From Flavobacterium sp. ALJ2 (GTDB taxonomy: Bacteria; Bacteroidota; Bacteroidia; Flavobacteriales; Flavobacteriaceae): a stretch of 45,383 bases of DNA. Location of the stretch: positions 1-45,383 of the forward strand of contig NZ_JADNRC010000022.1 in assembly GCF_015594725.1 (NCBI RefSeq), given 5' to 3'. A model generated the notes under the pieces. The model saw nothing but the letters and a program-made list of their open reading frames with translations. It ran no database searches and had not been told where the DNA came from. This document shows, in pieces, positions 1 to 9,388 of the stretch (the first letter of the stretch is position 1; every line of letters starts with the position of its first letter). The translations under genes were made by a program, and so were the position numbers.

Positions 1-1962
1 GGTATCTATAACATTTATTGTTTGACTTACAGGAAGAGAAACATTATTACATGCATCTTTTGCAGTCCATGTTCTGGTTATCGAATATGTTCCAGGACAT
101 GATCCAGGAGTATTTACGTCAACAAAAGTTAGAGATGTTACCGTACCGCTATTATCAGTAGCAGTAGCGACAGCAAAAACAGGTGTCTGCGGACAGTTAA
201 TAGTTGAAGTTGCAGGTAATGGGTTAACTATAGGTTTAGTTGAATCTCCGGCAGTAATAGTCACAGAGAGTTGTTGTTGACAGCTATTAGCATCAGTTAC
301 GGTCACATTGTAAACTCCAGAAACGATATTTGTTAAATCTTGTGTTGTCGGAGCAAATGCACTTCCATCTTTTGTCCAACTGTAAGTATAAGTACCTGTG
401 CCACCAGTTACAGTTATATCTATTGCACCTGTAGCATCATTGTTACATAATACATTGGTTTTTGATGTTAACGTTACATTCAAAGCAGTTGTGGGTTGTG
501 TAATAGCAATAGTGCTAATTCCTTTACAACCATTTGCATCAGTTGCAGTAACCTCATAAGATCCAACTGTTAAACCAGTTAGGTTTTGATTAGTTGCAAA
601 AGCACTTCCATTTTTTTTCCATGAATAGGTATATGGTGCAACACCACCTGTAGCATTGTTAACTGTAATTGCCCCAGTTGCAGCTCCAAAACATTTTACA
701 TTAAGATGTGATGCAGTAGCCTCTGTTACAATAACATTGCTAACTGTTACAACAACAGGTTTAGTATCTGAACAACCAGATGTAAGATTTTTTCCTTTTA
801 TGTAATAAGTACCCGCAGTTGCTGCAGTAGGAGTATTATAAGGAATAGTAGCAGCTGCATCTTGCCAATAAGTGTAAGTTAATCCAGCAGTACTACCCGC
901 AGTAACAGCAGGAGCAGTAAGATTAACCGTATTAGGAGAACAAACTGGAGCAGGATTTGTAATTACTAAAGTATTCGTAGCAAAACTTCTTGCTTTTAAA
1001 AATACACCTGAATCATACTTTTGATCAGATGCATCGGCAATTGCCATTTTAATTTTATAAGATTGTCCGGGAGTAACTGCATAAGTAGCAGTAAGAACAG
1101 TAGTTGAACCATCAAATTCCATAGTTGTTACTCCAGGGGCATTATTTACATAATAAGTCCCATTTTTAGCTACAAAAGGAGTATTATTTATATTAGTCCC
1201 AGCAGAATGGATATTGTTTATGGTAACGGCATCATTGTTGGGTAATTGAGCAAGATTTACTGCATTATTAGTATAAGTACCTGTAATCCCAGGACCGCTT
1301 AAGAAAAAACCGAAAGCATCGTTAAATTCAGTATCAACATATTCGAGATATTCTTCTGATGCAAATACAAATTGAAATTCAACAAGATTTCCGTCTGGAA
1401 TAAAATTAAATTCAAGAATGGCAGCATCATGCATTGTTTGTCCAGAAATGTTTGTTAAGTCAGGATCACTTGCTAAATCAACCATTTCGTCTGATTTATT
1501 TGTAAAGGTATTAGGACCCATGGCAGAATTTATTTTTCCTGTTGATATCAAAAGCCCTTCATCAATAGGAAAAGTAGAAGTTGCTTTATTATAATACCCT
1601 AATTGTCTATCGCCAGCAGTTGCAGACCAGATATGATTATTCCAGGTCCAAGTGTTTCCACTTCTTTGATAATAACCAAACCGAACATTACTTACAACTA
1701 AGCAGCCAGAAGTTAATATATTTCTTACTAACCCATCAGCAGTATATCCATTGTTTCCAGCAGCAGGATTAGCAACATCAATAGATCCTGCTGCTGCTAA
1801 TGCTTGTACAGCAGTTGCACCTGCAAAAGCAGTTTTTTTGGCAGTAGATTTACTTTGGTAAGGTGTATTCCCAATTCTAATCGGAATGTTTTTTTCTTGA
1901 GCGTATAAACCAAAAGAAAAAAAGAATAATCCTAAAATAGTTAATAAAGTATTTTTTTTCAT
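1..1962 (-). CDS. Secreted choice-of-anchor L / SprB-repeat protein, N-terminal part (runs off left edge)
   Basis: The reading frame is open from an ATG at 1962 to base 1, giving 654 visible codons with no stop, so the gene continues beyond the window. It begins with a Sec signal peptide (MKKNTLLTILGLFFFSFGLYA, cut before Gln22). Residues of about 45-310 fit a choice-of-anchor L domain, with the signature segment MHDAAILEFNF at 177-187 followed by FASEEYLEYVDTEFNDAFGFF. Two SprB-type repeats follow at about 425-495 and 505-575, each with a WKK/WTK core and a VTATDANGC-like end. A HYR-like domain starts near 580. In flavobacteria such proteins are exported by the type IX secretion system and usually end in a CHU_C-type sorting domain. 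That end is not visible here, so cargo status is inferred. The likely role is a surface adhesin or gliding-related protein. Confidence 0.85.
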   Translation of the reverse strand, partial: MKKNTLLTILGLFFFSFGLYAQEKNIPIRIGNTPYQSKSTAKKTAFAGATAVQALAAAGSIDVANPAAGNNGYTADGLVRNILTSGCLVVSNVRFGYYQRSGNTWTWNNHIWSATAGDRQLGYYNKATSTFPIDEGLLISTGKINSAMGPNTFTNKSDEMVDLASDPDLTNISGQTMHDAAILEFNFIPDGNLVEFQFVFASEEYLEYVDTEFNDAFGFFLSGPGITGTYTNNAVNLAQLPNNDAVTINNIHSAGTNINNTPFVAKNGTYYVNNAPGVTTMEFDGSTTVLTATYAVTPGQSYKIKMAIADASDQKYDSGVFLKARSFATNTLVITNPAPVCSPNTVNLTAPAVTAGSTAGLTYTYWQDAAATIPYNTPTAATAGTYYIKGKNLTSGCSDTKPVVVTVSNVIVTEATASHLNVKCFGAATGAITVNNATGGVAPYTYSWKKNGSAFATNQNLTGLTVGSYEVTATDANGCKGISTIAITQPTTALNVTLTSKTNVLCNNDATGAIDITVTGGTGTYTYSWTKDGSAFAPTTQDLTNIVSGVYNVTVTDANSCQQQLSVTITAGDSTKPIVNPLPATSTINCPQTPVFAVATATDNSGTVTSLTFVDVNTPGSCPGTYSITRTWTAKDACNNVSLPVSQTINVIDT

Positions 1963-2759
1963 AATCTTTAATTTCAAAAATTAATAGTTTCTCTAAAGTG
2001 ATATCCTAGTGTAATTTTATTTAAATATAATTTTGGGGTGTTTAGTAATTAAGATCCTTCGAATAGATTTTTTCTGTTTGATTTTTCCTTTTTATTGCCT
2101 TCATATATTTAACTTTATAGTTTGTGATTTTTTTATTTTTTTAACATAATCAAAGTTATATACTCTCTTTTTAATTGATTTTTTTTTCCTGTAAATGACT
2201 TAAATACTCGTTGAAAAGACAATTTTGACCCAAAAAAATCAAAAAAAGATATTTTTATTTTGCGTTTTACGTTTTTTTTAGAAGTAGTTTTTGTGAAAAA
2301 TTAGCTGTAAAATATTTTTCAAAAATATCTAAATAGGTGATAATGAAGCTATTATGTATTTTTGTTTTTTGTTTCAAACATCGACGAAATACATTTATCA
2401 TAGATTAAGTACATATTTTTCCTTATAAAAAAGAAGAGGGTATTTTTAAAAAAGTTAAATCTTTAGAATATTTGTGATTGACAAAAAGAGATGTTAAAAT
2501 TGAAGTGATTTTTTTAAAAATTTATTGTTACTATTTTTTGTTATGTATAGCTCATCACATTAAATTAGAAATATAAAAAATCAACAAAAGAGATGCCTTT
2601 ATGAAATTCTTTTGTAAATTGTAGCTAAATTTTAAGGTTGTTTTTACGATTTAATCATATAAGTTTCCTTTTTTGGAACTATAGAGATCAAAAAAAGCAC
2701 CACGTATAAGTCCAAAAAATAAAAGCATATTCCTTATAAAAACAAATAGTATCCGTAAT
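1963..2759. other. Long AT-rich intergenic region between divergent genes
   Basis: About 800 bases rich in T and A runs separate the surface-protein gene from the polyphosphate operon. A -7 box for the left gene may lie at 2151-2158 on the minus strand (TAACTTTG), but no TTG sits at the expected distance. No coding region, RNA fold or repeat is convincing. Such a long divergent spacer could hold the leader of the large surface-protein gene. Confidence 0.5.
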
Positions 2760-3245
2760 ATGAAAAATTTAATATTGATCAGACATGCAAAATCAAGTTG
2801 GGAAGCACCTTTAAAAGATTTTGACAGACCTTTGGTAAAAAAAGGAATCCATGATGCGCATGACGTTTCAGCCAGTATTTCAAAATTTCTACCTAAGACC
2901 TTTTTGATATGGAGCAGTACAGCAGCAAGAGCTGTAGAAACGGCACTTATTTTTGCGCAAAACATTTCATATCCAATAGAAAGCATCATTTACAAAGACG
3001 ATCTTTATACGTTTGATGAGAAACAATTAGAAAAGGTTATCAAATCGTGTGATAATGTTTTCGAAAGTGTTATTCTTTTCGGACATAATGAGGCTATTAC
3101 AAATTTTGTTAATAAATTTGGGGATGTTTTCATAGATAATGTACCTACATCAGGTTTTGTATCACTACAATTTGATACAGAAAGATGGGACAAAATAGAT
3201 AAAGGCAGAACTCAAAAAACAATTTTCCCTAAAGATTTAAAATGA
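2760..3245 (+). CDS. SixA-like histidine phosphatase
   Basis: A 161-residue member of the histidine phosphatase (phosphoglycerate mutase-like) superfamily. The catalytic RHG-type motif appears as RHAKSSW at residues 8-14, so His9 is the likely phospho-acceptor. A second core histidine lies in the segment FGHNEAI near residue 108. The family's model member SixA removes phosphate from phosphohistidine proteins. The small size and lack of extra domains match the SixA subgroup. The stop codon overlaps the ppk1 start by 4 bp, so the two are probably translationally coupled. This links the phosphatase to polyphosphate metabolism, perhaps acting on phosphohistidine of polyphosphate kinase, but that substrate is inference. 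Confidence 0.85.
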   Translation: MKNLILIRHAKSSWEAPLKDFDRPLVKKGIHDAHDVSASISKFLPKTFLIWSSTAARAVETALIFAQNISYPIESIIYKDDLYTFDEKQLEKVIKSCDNVFESVILFGHNEAITNFVNKFGDVFIDNVPTSGFVSLQFDTERWDKIDKGRTQKTIFPKDLK

Positions 3246-5320
3246 ATACAGTGTACGAACAAAAATATATAGATAGAGAAAAAAGTTGGTTGGCATTTAA
3301 TGCAAGAGTATTACAGGAAGCAGCAGATATTTCAGTACCATTATTAGACAGATTACGATTTTTAGGAATTTTTTCAAATAATTTAGATGAATTTTTTAGA
3401 GTTCGTTATGCAGCAATTCGAAGATTAAGCCTTTCTGGGATTTCAGGCGAAAAATATTTAGGAGGAATATCAGCTCAACAATTAGTTAAAGATATTACTG
3501 AAATAGTAATTCAGCAGCAATCTGAGAGTTTAAGAATATTAAGTAATATCGAAAAAGAACTCGAAACAGAGAATATTTTTATTATTACCGAAAATGAGAT
3601 TACAAAAGATCAGGAAGAATATTTAAAAAATTTCTTTATTGAGAAACTAAGTCCAGAGTTAGTTACCATTATATTAAATGATTTAGCCGAATTTCCGGTT
3701 TTAAAGGATACACTGGGGTATTTGGCAGTTCGATTAGAGATGAATCATACCGGAGAAGTTCGATATGCAGTAATAGAAATTCCTAAAACCATCAATCGAT
3801 TTGTAGTTTTACCATCACATGATGATAAAAATTATATTATTTTGATAGATGATGTCATTAGGCATAATTTGAGTAGTATTTTCACCATTTTTGATTATAA
3901 AAGTGTTTCAGCACATATGATAAAAATCACTCGTGATGCACAATTAGACATCGATAGTGATTTGAGTAAAAGTATGCTAGAAAAAATAGCAACATCAGTT
4001 AAGGATAGACGAATAGGAGAGCCAGTTCGCTTTATTTATGACCAATTAATAGAGCCAGATACGTTGCAGTTTTTCCTTGAAAAAATGAAAATTATTTCGA
4101 CAGATAGTATTATCCCAGGAGGAAGATATCATAACCGACGTGATTACATGAATTTTCCTAACCTAGGGAGATATGATTTATTATATAAAACAAATGTACC
4201 ATTGCCAATTCCTGGATTGGGTATGGAAGGAAGTATATTAGAAAAAATTGGAAAAAAAGATTATTTGCTAAATGCACCATATCAGTCGTTTTCATATGTA
4301 ACAAAGTTTTTGCGTGAAGCCGCTTTAGATCCAAAAGTCACAACGATTAAGATTACATTATATCGTTTAGCTAAGAATTCTCAAATTATCAGTTCATTAA
4401 TAAATGCTGCTAAAAATGGAAAAAAGGTAACAGTGCAAATAGAGTTACAGGCTCGATTTGATGAAGCTTCTAATATTTCGTATGCTGAGCAAATGCAAAC
4501 AGAAGGAATAGAACTTATTTTTGGAATTAAAGGGTTAAAAGTACATAGTAAAATATGTGTGATCGAAAGAATAGATGAAGGGAAAACTAAAAGATATGGA
4601 TTTATTTCGACAGGAAATTTCAATGAATCAACGGCAAAAATTTATACTGATGTTACATTATTTACCAGTCACCAACAAATTCTAAAAGATATATCCAAGA
4701 TATTTGAATTTTTCGATATTAATTATAGAGTGCATCGATACAAGCATTTAATTGTATCACCACATTATACAAGATCCAAATTTGTAAAGTTAATAGATAG
4801 AGAAATTTTACATGCGTTGGCAGGTCGTAAAACATATATAAAGCTTAAAATGAATAGTTTATCCGATTTTAAAATGATAGATAAATTATATGAAGCTAGT
4901 AATGCAGGAGTGAAAGTACAGTTGCAAGTAAGAGGAATTTGCTCATTGATCCCAGGTATACCAGGAATGAGCGAAAATATAGAAGCAATAAGTATTGTCG
5001 ATAACTATCTGGAACATTCAAGAGTTTATATTTTTGGAAATGCAGGATTAAGCGAAGTATATATATCATCAGCCGATTTTATGACCAGAAACCTTGATGG
5101 AAGAGTCGAGGTAACTTGTCCTATTTATGATATGGCAATTAAAAATGATTTAATAGATAACTTTAATATTGCCTGGAAAGGAAATGTAAAAGTGCGTTTT
5201 CATTCATATAGACTGGATAATAAATACAAAGCGAGAAATCATCATGCTGTGTTTAGAGCACAATTAGAAACATACAAATATTATCAAAACAAAGTAAATG
5301 ATATAGAAGAAGTTGTATAA
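3242..5320 (+). CDS. ppk1: Polyphosphate kinase 1
   Basis: A 692-residue protein of normal length for PPK1, which reversibly transfers the ATP gamma phosphate to a polyphosphate chain. The N-terminal domain opens with REKSWLAFNARVLQEA, typical of the family. The two phospholipase D-like catalytic domains are visible. The first has KVHSKICVIER, holding the histidine equivalent to the autophosphorylated one. The second has LEHSRVYIFGN and SADFMTRNLDGRVE near residues 590-625. The gene starts inside the stop of the SixA-like gene (ATGA overlap) and is followed after 56 bp by ppx, so synthesis and breakdown enzymes are probably co-transcribed. Confidence 0.97.
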   Translation: MNTVYEQKYIDREKSWLAFNARVLQEAADISVPLLDRLRFLGIFSNNLDEFFRVRYAAIRRLSLSGISGEKYLGGISAQQLVKDITEIVIQQQSESLRILSNIEKELETENIFIITENEITKDQEEYLKNFFIEKLSPELVTIILNDLAEFPVLKDTLGYLAVRLEMNHTGEVRYAVIEIPKTINRFVVLPSHDDKNYIILIDDVIRHNLSSIFTIFDYKSVSAHMIKITRDAQLDIDSDLSKSMLEKIATSVKDRRIGEPVRFIYDQLIEPDTLQFFLEKMKIISTDSIIPGGRYHNRRDYMNFPNLGRYDLLYKTNVPLPIPGLGMEGSILEKIGKKDYLLNAPYQSFSYVTKFLREAALDPKVTTIKITLYRLAKNSQIISSLINAAKNGKKVTVQIELQARFDEASNISYAEQMQTEGIELIFGIKGLKVHSKICVIERIDEGKTKRYGFISTGNFNESTAKIYTDVTLFTSHQQILKDISKIFEFFDINYRVHRYKHLIVSPHYTRSKFVKLIDREILHALAGRKTYIKLKMNSLSDFKMIDKLYEASNAGVKVQLQVRGICSLIPGIPGMSENIEAISIVDNYLEHSRVYIFGNAGLSEVYISSADFMTRNLDGRVEVTCPIYDMAIKNDLIDNFNIAWKGNVKVRFHSYRLDNKYKARNHHAVFRAQLETYKYYQNKVNDIEEVV

Positions 5321-5376
5321 AATCTAAAAGAGCAACTTTATGTATCAAGATACTTAATTTCAAATCATAATTAAGA

Positions 5377-6267
5377 ATGATTAAAATAAAAAAATATGGG
5401 GCAATCGATATTGGATCAAATGCCATGCGATTGTTAATTTCCAATGTTGTAGAACAAGAAGGTAAGGAACCTCAATTTAATAAAAGTTCACTAGTACGTG
5501 TACCGATTCGTTTAGGACAAGATGCATTTACAGTTGGAGAAATATCAGAAGAAAATATCGAAAGAATGTGTGATGCAATGAAAGCATTTAATCTTTTGAT
5601 GAAAGTACATAAAGTAGAACGTTATATGGCATTTGCAACTTCAGCAATGAGGGAAGCCTATAATGGTAAAGAAGTAGTAGCGATAATCAAGAAAAAAGCA
5701 GATATAAAGATTGAAATTATTGACGGAAAAAAAGAAGCAGCTATAATTGCATCAACAGATTTACATCATTTGCTAAAAACAGATCAAACTTATCTTTTTG
5801 TAGATGTTGGCGGCGGAAGTACAGAATTCACATTATTCTCTAATGGAAAATTGGTTACTTCAAGATCTTTTAAAGCGGGAACAGTGCGGTTATTAAACGG
5901 TATGGTTTGCGATGTAGTGTGGAATGAAATTGAAAAATGGATTAGAGCAAACACAGAAGAATACGAAGAAGTGACGCTTATCGGATCAGGAGGAAACATT
6001 AATAAATTATTTAAAATGTCGGGAAAACATCAAGATAAGCCATTGTCATACATTTATGTGAATTCGCAGTATGCTTTTTTAAATTCCTTAACATACGATC
6101 AAAGAATTGCAGAATTAGGACTTAATCCCGATCGTGCCGATGTTATCATACCTGCAACAAGAATATATCTTAATGCAATGAAATGGAGTGGAGCAAGACA
6201 GATTTATGTTCCTAAGATTGGACTTTCAGATGGTATCGTAAAAGCGATGTATTACGGAAAAATATAG
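5377..6267 (+). CDS. ppx: Exopolyphosphatase / Ppx-GppA family phosphatase
   Basis: A 296-residue single-module Ppx/GppA protein of the actin-like ATPase fold. Residues 7-17 hold the phosphate-1 motif (AIDIGSNAMRL), and DVGGGSTEF near residue 143 is the phosphate-2 motif. The protein lacks the C-terminal helical and HD-like extensions of E. coli Ppx, as is common for the short Bacteroidetes forms. These enzymes remove terminal phosphate from polyphosphate or convert pppGpp to ppGpp, and sequence alone does not separate the two. Its place after ppk1 favours polyphosphate. There is no clear hairpin after the stop. Confidence 0.92.
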   Translation: MIKIKKYGAIDIGSNAMRLLISNVVEQEGKEPQFNKSSLVRVPIRLGQDAFTVGEISEENIERMCDAMKAFNLLMKVHKVERYMAFATSAMREAYNGKEVVAIIKKKADIKIEIIDGKKEAAIIASTDLHHLLKTDQTYLFVDVGGGSTEFTLFSNGKLVTSRSFKAGTVRLLNGMVCDVVWNEIEKWIRANTEEYEEVTLIGSGGNINKLFKMSGKHQDKPLSYIYVNSQYAFLNSLTYDQRIAELGLNPDRADVIIPATRIYLNAMKWSGARQIYVPKIGLSDGIVKAMYYGKI

Positions 6268-6445
6268 CAAGTTAAAATTAACGGGTTATATATAATTAAT
6301 TTTGACATATAGAAACATGGAATTTATATTCTATAAAAAGGTGTTTTATTTATTTTGAGCCCTTTTTTATACTTAAGATCTGTTTTTTTATGTGTTTTAA
6401 AATATTTTTAGTAACTATATTTTACGTTGTTAAACTTTATAATTT

Positions 6446-7036
6446 ATGAATAAAGCGAGATTAGAGGCATTTAGTGATGGCGTTTTGGCAATTATAATTA
6501 CCATAATGATTCTTGAAATAAAAGTTCCAGAAGGAAATAATTTCACCGATTTAATACCACTATTTCCAAAATTTATAAGTTATGTTTTGAGTTTTATTTA
6601 CGTAGGTATTTATTGGAACAATCATCATTATTTACTTCATGGACTTACCAAAGTCGATGGAAAAATTCTTTGGGCCAATTTGCATTTGCTTTTTTGGCTT
6701 TCGCTAATTCCAGTTTCAACAGGTTGGATGGGAGAACACTCTTTTTCAAAAGCAGCCATGGCTTTATATGGATTAATTTTATTATTATCTGCAGTAGCAT
6801 ATTTTATTTTACAACAAATTATAATCAAAAACGAAGGAAAGGATTCAGTTTTAGCAAAAGCAATAGGGAAAGATCGAAGAGGAAAAGCTTCAACAGTTTT
6901 ATATATTTTAGGAATTATTTTTTCGTTTTATAACGAATGGATTTCGGGAGCTTGTTATCTAATCGTAGCATTGATGTGGTTGGTTCCTGATAAAAGAATC
7001 GAAAAACTTTTTATTTCTGCTGGAAAAAAAGATTGA
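6446..7036 (+). CDS. TMEM175 family potassium channel-like membrane protein (DUF1211)
   Basis: A 196-residue integral membrane protein with about six hydrophobic segments. The family hallmark RxxxFSDG is present at the start as RLEAFSDGVLAI (residues 5-16), followed by the isoleucine-rich first helix. Bacterial TMEM175 proteins of this length form tetrameric potassium-selective channels. Selectivity here is inferred from the family. The gene lies 178 bp after ppx and 50 bp before the Crp/Fnr gene, on the same strand. No full promoter was seen upstream, though the region is AT-rich. Confidence 0.85.
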   Translation: MNKARLEAFSDGVLAIIITIMILEIKVPEGNNFTDLIPLFPKFISYVLSFIYVGIYWNNHHYLLHGLTKVDGKILWANLHLLFWLSLIPVSTGWMGEHSFSKAAMALYGLILLLSAVAYFILQQIIIKNEGKDSVLAKAIGKDRRGKASTVLYILGIIFSFYNEWISGACYLIVALMWLVPDKRIEKLFISAGKKD

Positions 7037-7086
7037 TTTATAAGAAGCTGTAATTTTAAGTATTCTATGTATTTACAATAAAAATA

Positions 7087-7647
7087 ATGAAACAAATATT
7101 CCAGTCTCTTCAAGTTTTACCTTTTGATGAATTAAATAAACTAGATGGTTTAATTATAAAGAAGAAATTAAAAAAAGGAGATTTCTTAATTCAGGTAACG
7201 CAAATATCCAAAGAAATTGTTTTGATAAAATTAGGTGCCTTACGCTCTTTTTATATTAATAGTGAAGGAGAAGAAATTACAAACTGTATTACATTCGAGA
7301 ATGAATTTATGGCAGCTTTTGCCAGCTTTATTACCCAGAAACCAACAGAAGAAAATATTCAGGCGTTATTTGATACGGAGCTCGAAGTTATAAGTCATAC
7401 TGATATAGAGCATCTTTATGAGAATAGTATCCATTGGCAAAAAGTAGGACGAATAATAGCCGAAATGCAATATATAAACTTGGAGCAACGCATTTTATCT
7501 TTTCAGAAACTGACAGGAAAAGAACGATATGAAACACTTTTTAAAAATCATCCCAATTATATTCAGTTGATTCCGTTACAGTATTTAGCTTCTTTTTTAG
7601 GAGTTACACCAAGGCACTTAAGCCGAATCCGGAAAGCTATTTTATAG
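7087..7647 (+). CDS. Crp/Fnr family transcriptional regulator
   Basis: A 186-residue regulator. Residues of about 1-125 match the cyclic nucleotide-binding-like beta-roll (segments KGDFLIQVTQ and LGALRSFYINSEGEE). A helical dimer region follows, and the C-terminus has a helix-turn-helix with LASFLGVTPRHLSRIRK at about 167-183. The last part is the recognition helix typical of Bacteroidetes Crp-like regulators. No iron-sulfur cysteines are seen. The short length is usual for this group. The next gene, on the same strand, encodes a dehydrogenase-like protein, so this regulator may control the two redox genes at 7707-9323. That is inference from order only. Confidence 0.9.
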   Translation: MKQIFQSLQVLPFDELNKLDGLIIKKKLKKGDFLIQVTQISKEIVLIKLGALRSFYINSEGEEITNCITFENEFMAAFASFITQKPTEENIQALFDTELEVISHTDIEHLYENSIHWQKVGRIIAEMQYINLEQRILSFQKLTGKERYETLFKNHPNYIQLIPLQYLASFLGVTPRHLSRIRKAIL

Positions 7648-7706
7648 GACATTTGTCTAGTAACCGAGAGATGTTTAGTCATTATGTTTGCTAAAAATAA
7701 TATGTA

Positions 7707-8738
7707 ATGATGCGAAAAAATATTTTAGTAATTGGAGGAACAGGATTAGTTGGCAAGGTTATTTTACGGATACTTAAAGAAAGAAATCCTAATTATAACT
7801 TATTTATAGGGAGTAGACAATTAGGAAATACAGCTAATAATCTAGTTATTGATGTGACTAATCCTAAAACTTTTGATAGTATTATAAATAATAAAATTGA
7901 TCTAATTGTATTGTGTACAAAAGACAGTAACAATGAAATCCTAAAGTTTGCTATACAAAACAAGCTAGACTATATTGATATTACAAAACCTACTCCAGAT
8001 TTAACAATTGCATACGATCTAGCAATAGTAAATAAGCAAAGTATAAATAGTTGTATCATTTTTGGTTCAGGCTGGATGGGTGGAATTGTAGGGAACTTGG
8101 TAGATTTTATGGAACCAGATAAGCGTGAAATTCAAGAAACAAGTCTTTATATCTATTATTCTATAAAGGATTTGGCGGGGAAAAGTTCAGCAAATTTTTT
8201 GGCAGAAAATGTGTGTAAGCCCTTTATTGTCTATAAAAATAATAAACCACAAAATGTTAAGCATTTTTTGAATTCTAAAAAACATAACTTCTCATTTGAG
8301 ATAGGAAAGCGTCAAGTTTATAATCTTGATGTTCCAGATTTATTTATTTTAAATCAGATCGAAAAGATACCAACCGTTTCAGTTAAAATGACCTATAATT
8401 CTAAATTTATAACTAGTTTAATGGGATATTTTCAATCGCTTAAGATTTTTAATATCATGTCTTTAAAAGAAAGACAATTGATGTTTGGTTCAAGCGGAAA
8501 CGGAGATCAAACAGTTTTTGACATCATTATTAAAACTCAGGATGAAACAAAAAGTGTTAGTTTGCAAAGTGTAAAAGGTCAAGCCGAATTAACCGCATTT
8601 TCTACTGTTTTACATATTGAAAAGGTGTTAAATGATGCTTTAGAGAGAGGAGTTTATTTTAGTCATCAAATACATTCGTCGCAAAAAATTTACGAAGCGT
8701 TAAATAGTTATAGTACCATTAATCTAAAAATAAGCTAA
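7707..8738 (+). CDS. Saccharopine dehydrogenase-like NAD(P)-binding protein
   Basis: A 343-residue protein opening with a Rossmann nucleotide-binding loop, VIGGTGLVGKVI at about 8-19, followed by GSRQ near residue 36 as in saccharopine dehydrogenase-like enzymes. The remainder resembles the catalytic/dimer half of that broad family, but the substrate cannot be told. The start may be either of two adjacent ATG codons. A -7 box TATGTTTG lies at 7683-7690, so it may have its own promoter. The next gene begins 6 bp after its stop, which points to a two-gene redox operon with the flavodoxin-fold oxidoreductase. Confidence 0.75.
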   Translation: MMRKNILVIGGTGLVGKVILRILKERNPNYNLFIGSRQLGNTANNLVIDVTNPKTFDSIINNKIDLIVLCTKDSNNEILKFAIQNKLDYIDITKPTPDLTIAYDLAIVNKQSINSCIIFGSGWMGGIVGNLVDFMEPDKREIQETSLYIYYSIKDLAGKSSANFLAENVCKPFIVYKNNKPQNVKHFLNSKKHNFSFEIGKRQVYNLDVPDLFILNQIEKIPTVSVKMTYNSKFITSLMGYFQSLKIFNIMSLKERQLMFGSSGNGDQTVFDIIIKTQDETKSVSLQSVKGQAELTAFSTVLHIEKVLNDALERGVYFSHQIHSSQKIYEALNSYSTINLKIS

Positions 8739-8744
8739 TTAGAT

Positions 8745-9323
8745 ATGAAAAATATTCTCATTATTAATGGACATCCTAATTCGGCAAGTTTTAATTTTGC
8801 CTTAGCAGAAGCCTATAAAAAAGGAGCTTTGAAATCTGATTCAAAAGTAGAAACAATTACAATAGCCGACCTAAAGTTTAATCCCAATTTGCAATTTGGT
8901 TATCAAAAAAGAACCGAATTAGAACCAGATTTATTAGAATCTTGGGAGAAAATAAAACGAGCAGATCACTTGGTTTGGATTCACCCTGTTTGGTGGGGAG
9001 GTTTGCCAGCAATTACTAAAGGGTTTATTGATCGACTTTTTTTGCCAGGAATGGCTTTCCAATACCGTGAAAACTCTATTTGGTGGGATAAATTCTTAAA
9101 AGGTAAAACAGCTCATATTATTACAACTCTAGATCAGCCAGGTTGGTATTACAGAATGTTTTTTGGGAGACCAAGTGTTAATCAATTACGTAAATCTACC
9201 CTAGAGTTTTGTGGAGTAAAGCCAGTCAAAGTTAGTTATATAGGAGTAGTAAAAACATCCGATAGCAATCAAAAAGAAAAATGGTTGACAAAAGTTTATA
9301 ATTTCGGACTAAAGAATAAGTAG
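8745..9323 (+). CDS. NAD(P)H-dependent oxidoreductase, flavodoxin-fold (NQO/KefF-like)
   Basis: A 192-residue flavodoxin_2 family protein. The FMN/FAD phosphate loop is IINGHPNSASFN at residues 5-16, and HPVWWGGLPAITKGFIDR near residue 80 is the conserved quinone reductase segment. Family members reduce quinones or nitro compounds by two electrons using NAD(P)H. No membrane segment or signal is present, so it is cytoplasmic. It follows the dehydrogenase-like gene by 6 bp and converges with dnaX. It could equally be a modulator-of-drug-activity or KefF-type protein, and the exact substrate is unknown. Confidence 0.88.
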   Translation: MKNILIINGHPNSASFNFALAEAYKKGALKSDSKVETITIADLKFNPNLQFGYQKRTELEPDLLESWEKIKRADHLVWIHPVWWGGLPAITKGFIDRLFLPGMAFQYRENSIWWDKFLKGKTAHIITTLDQPGWYYRMFFGRPSVNQLRKSTLEFCGVKPVKVSYIGVVKTSDSNQKEKWLTKVYNFGLKNK

Positions 9324-9388
9324 TTAAGGTATTGAATTACTTTTTGGTTCAATAACTATTAGAATAGACTTTTAAACCTTCGACTTAC

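Noticed and set aside
2651..2989. Minus-strand frame of 112 codons opposite the SixA-like gene
   Set aside because: It overlaps a well-supported gene on the other strand and has no recognisable motif.
9330..9354. TATTGAA/TTCAATA inverted repeat between the oxidoreductase gene and dnaX
   Set aside because: Only 7 AT-rich pairs with an 11-nt loop and no T run; too weak to call a terminator.
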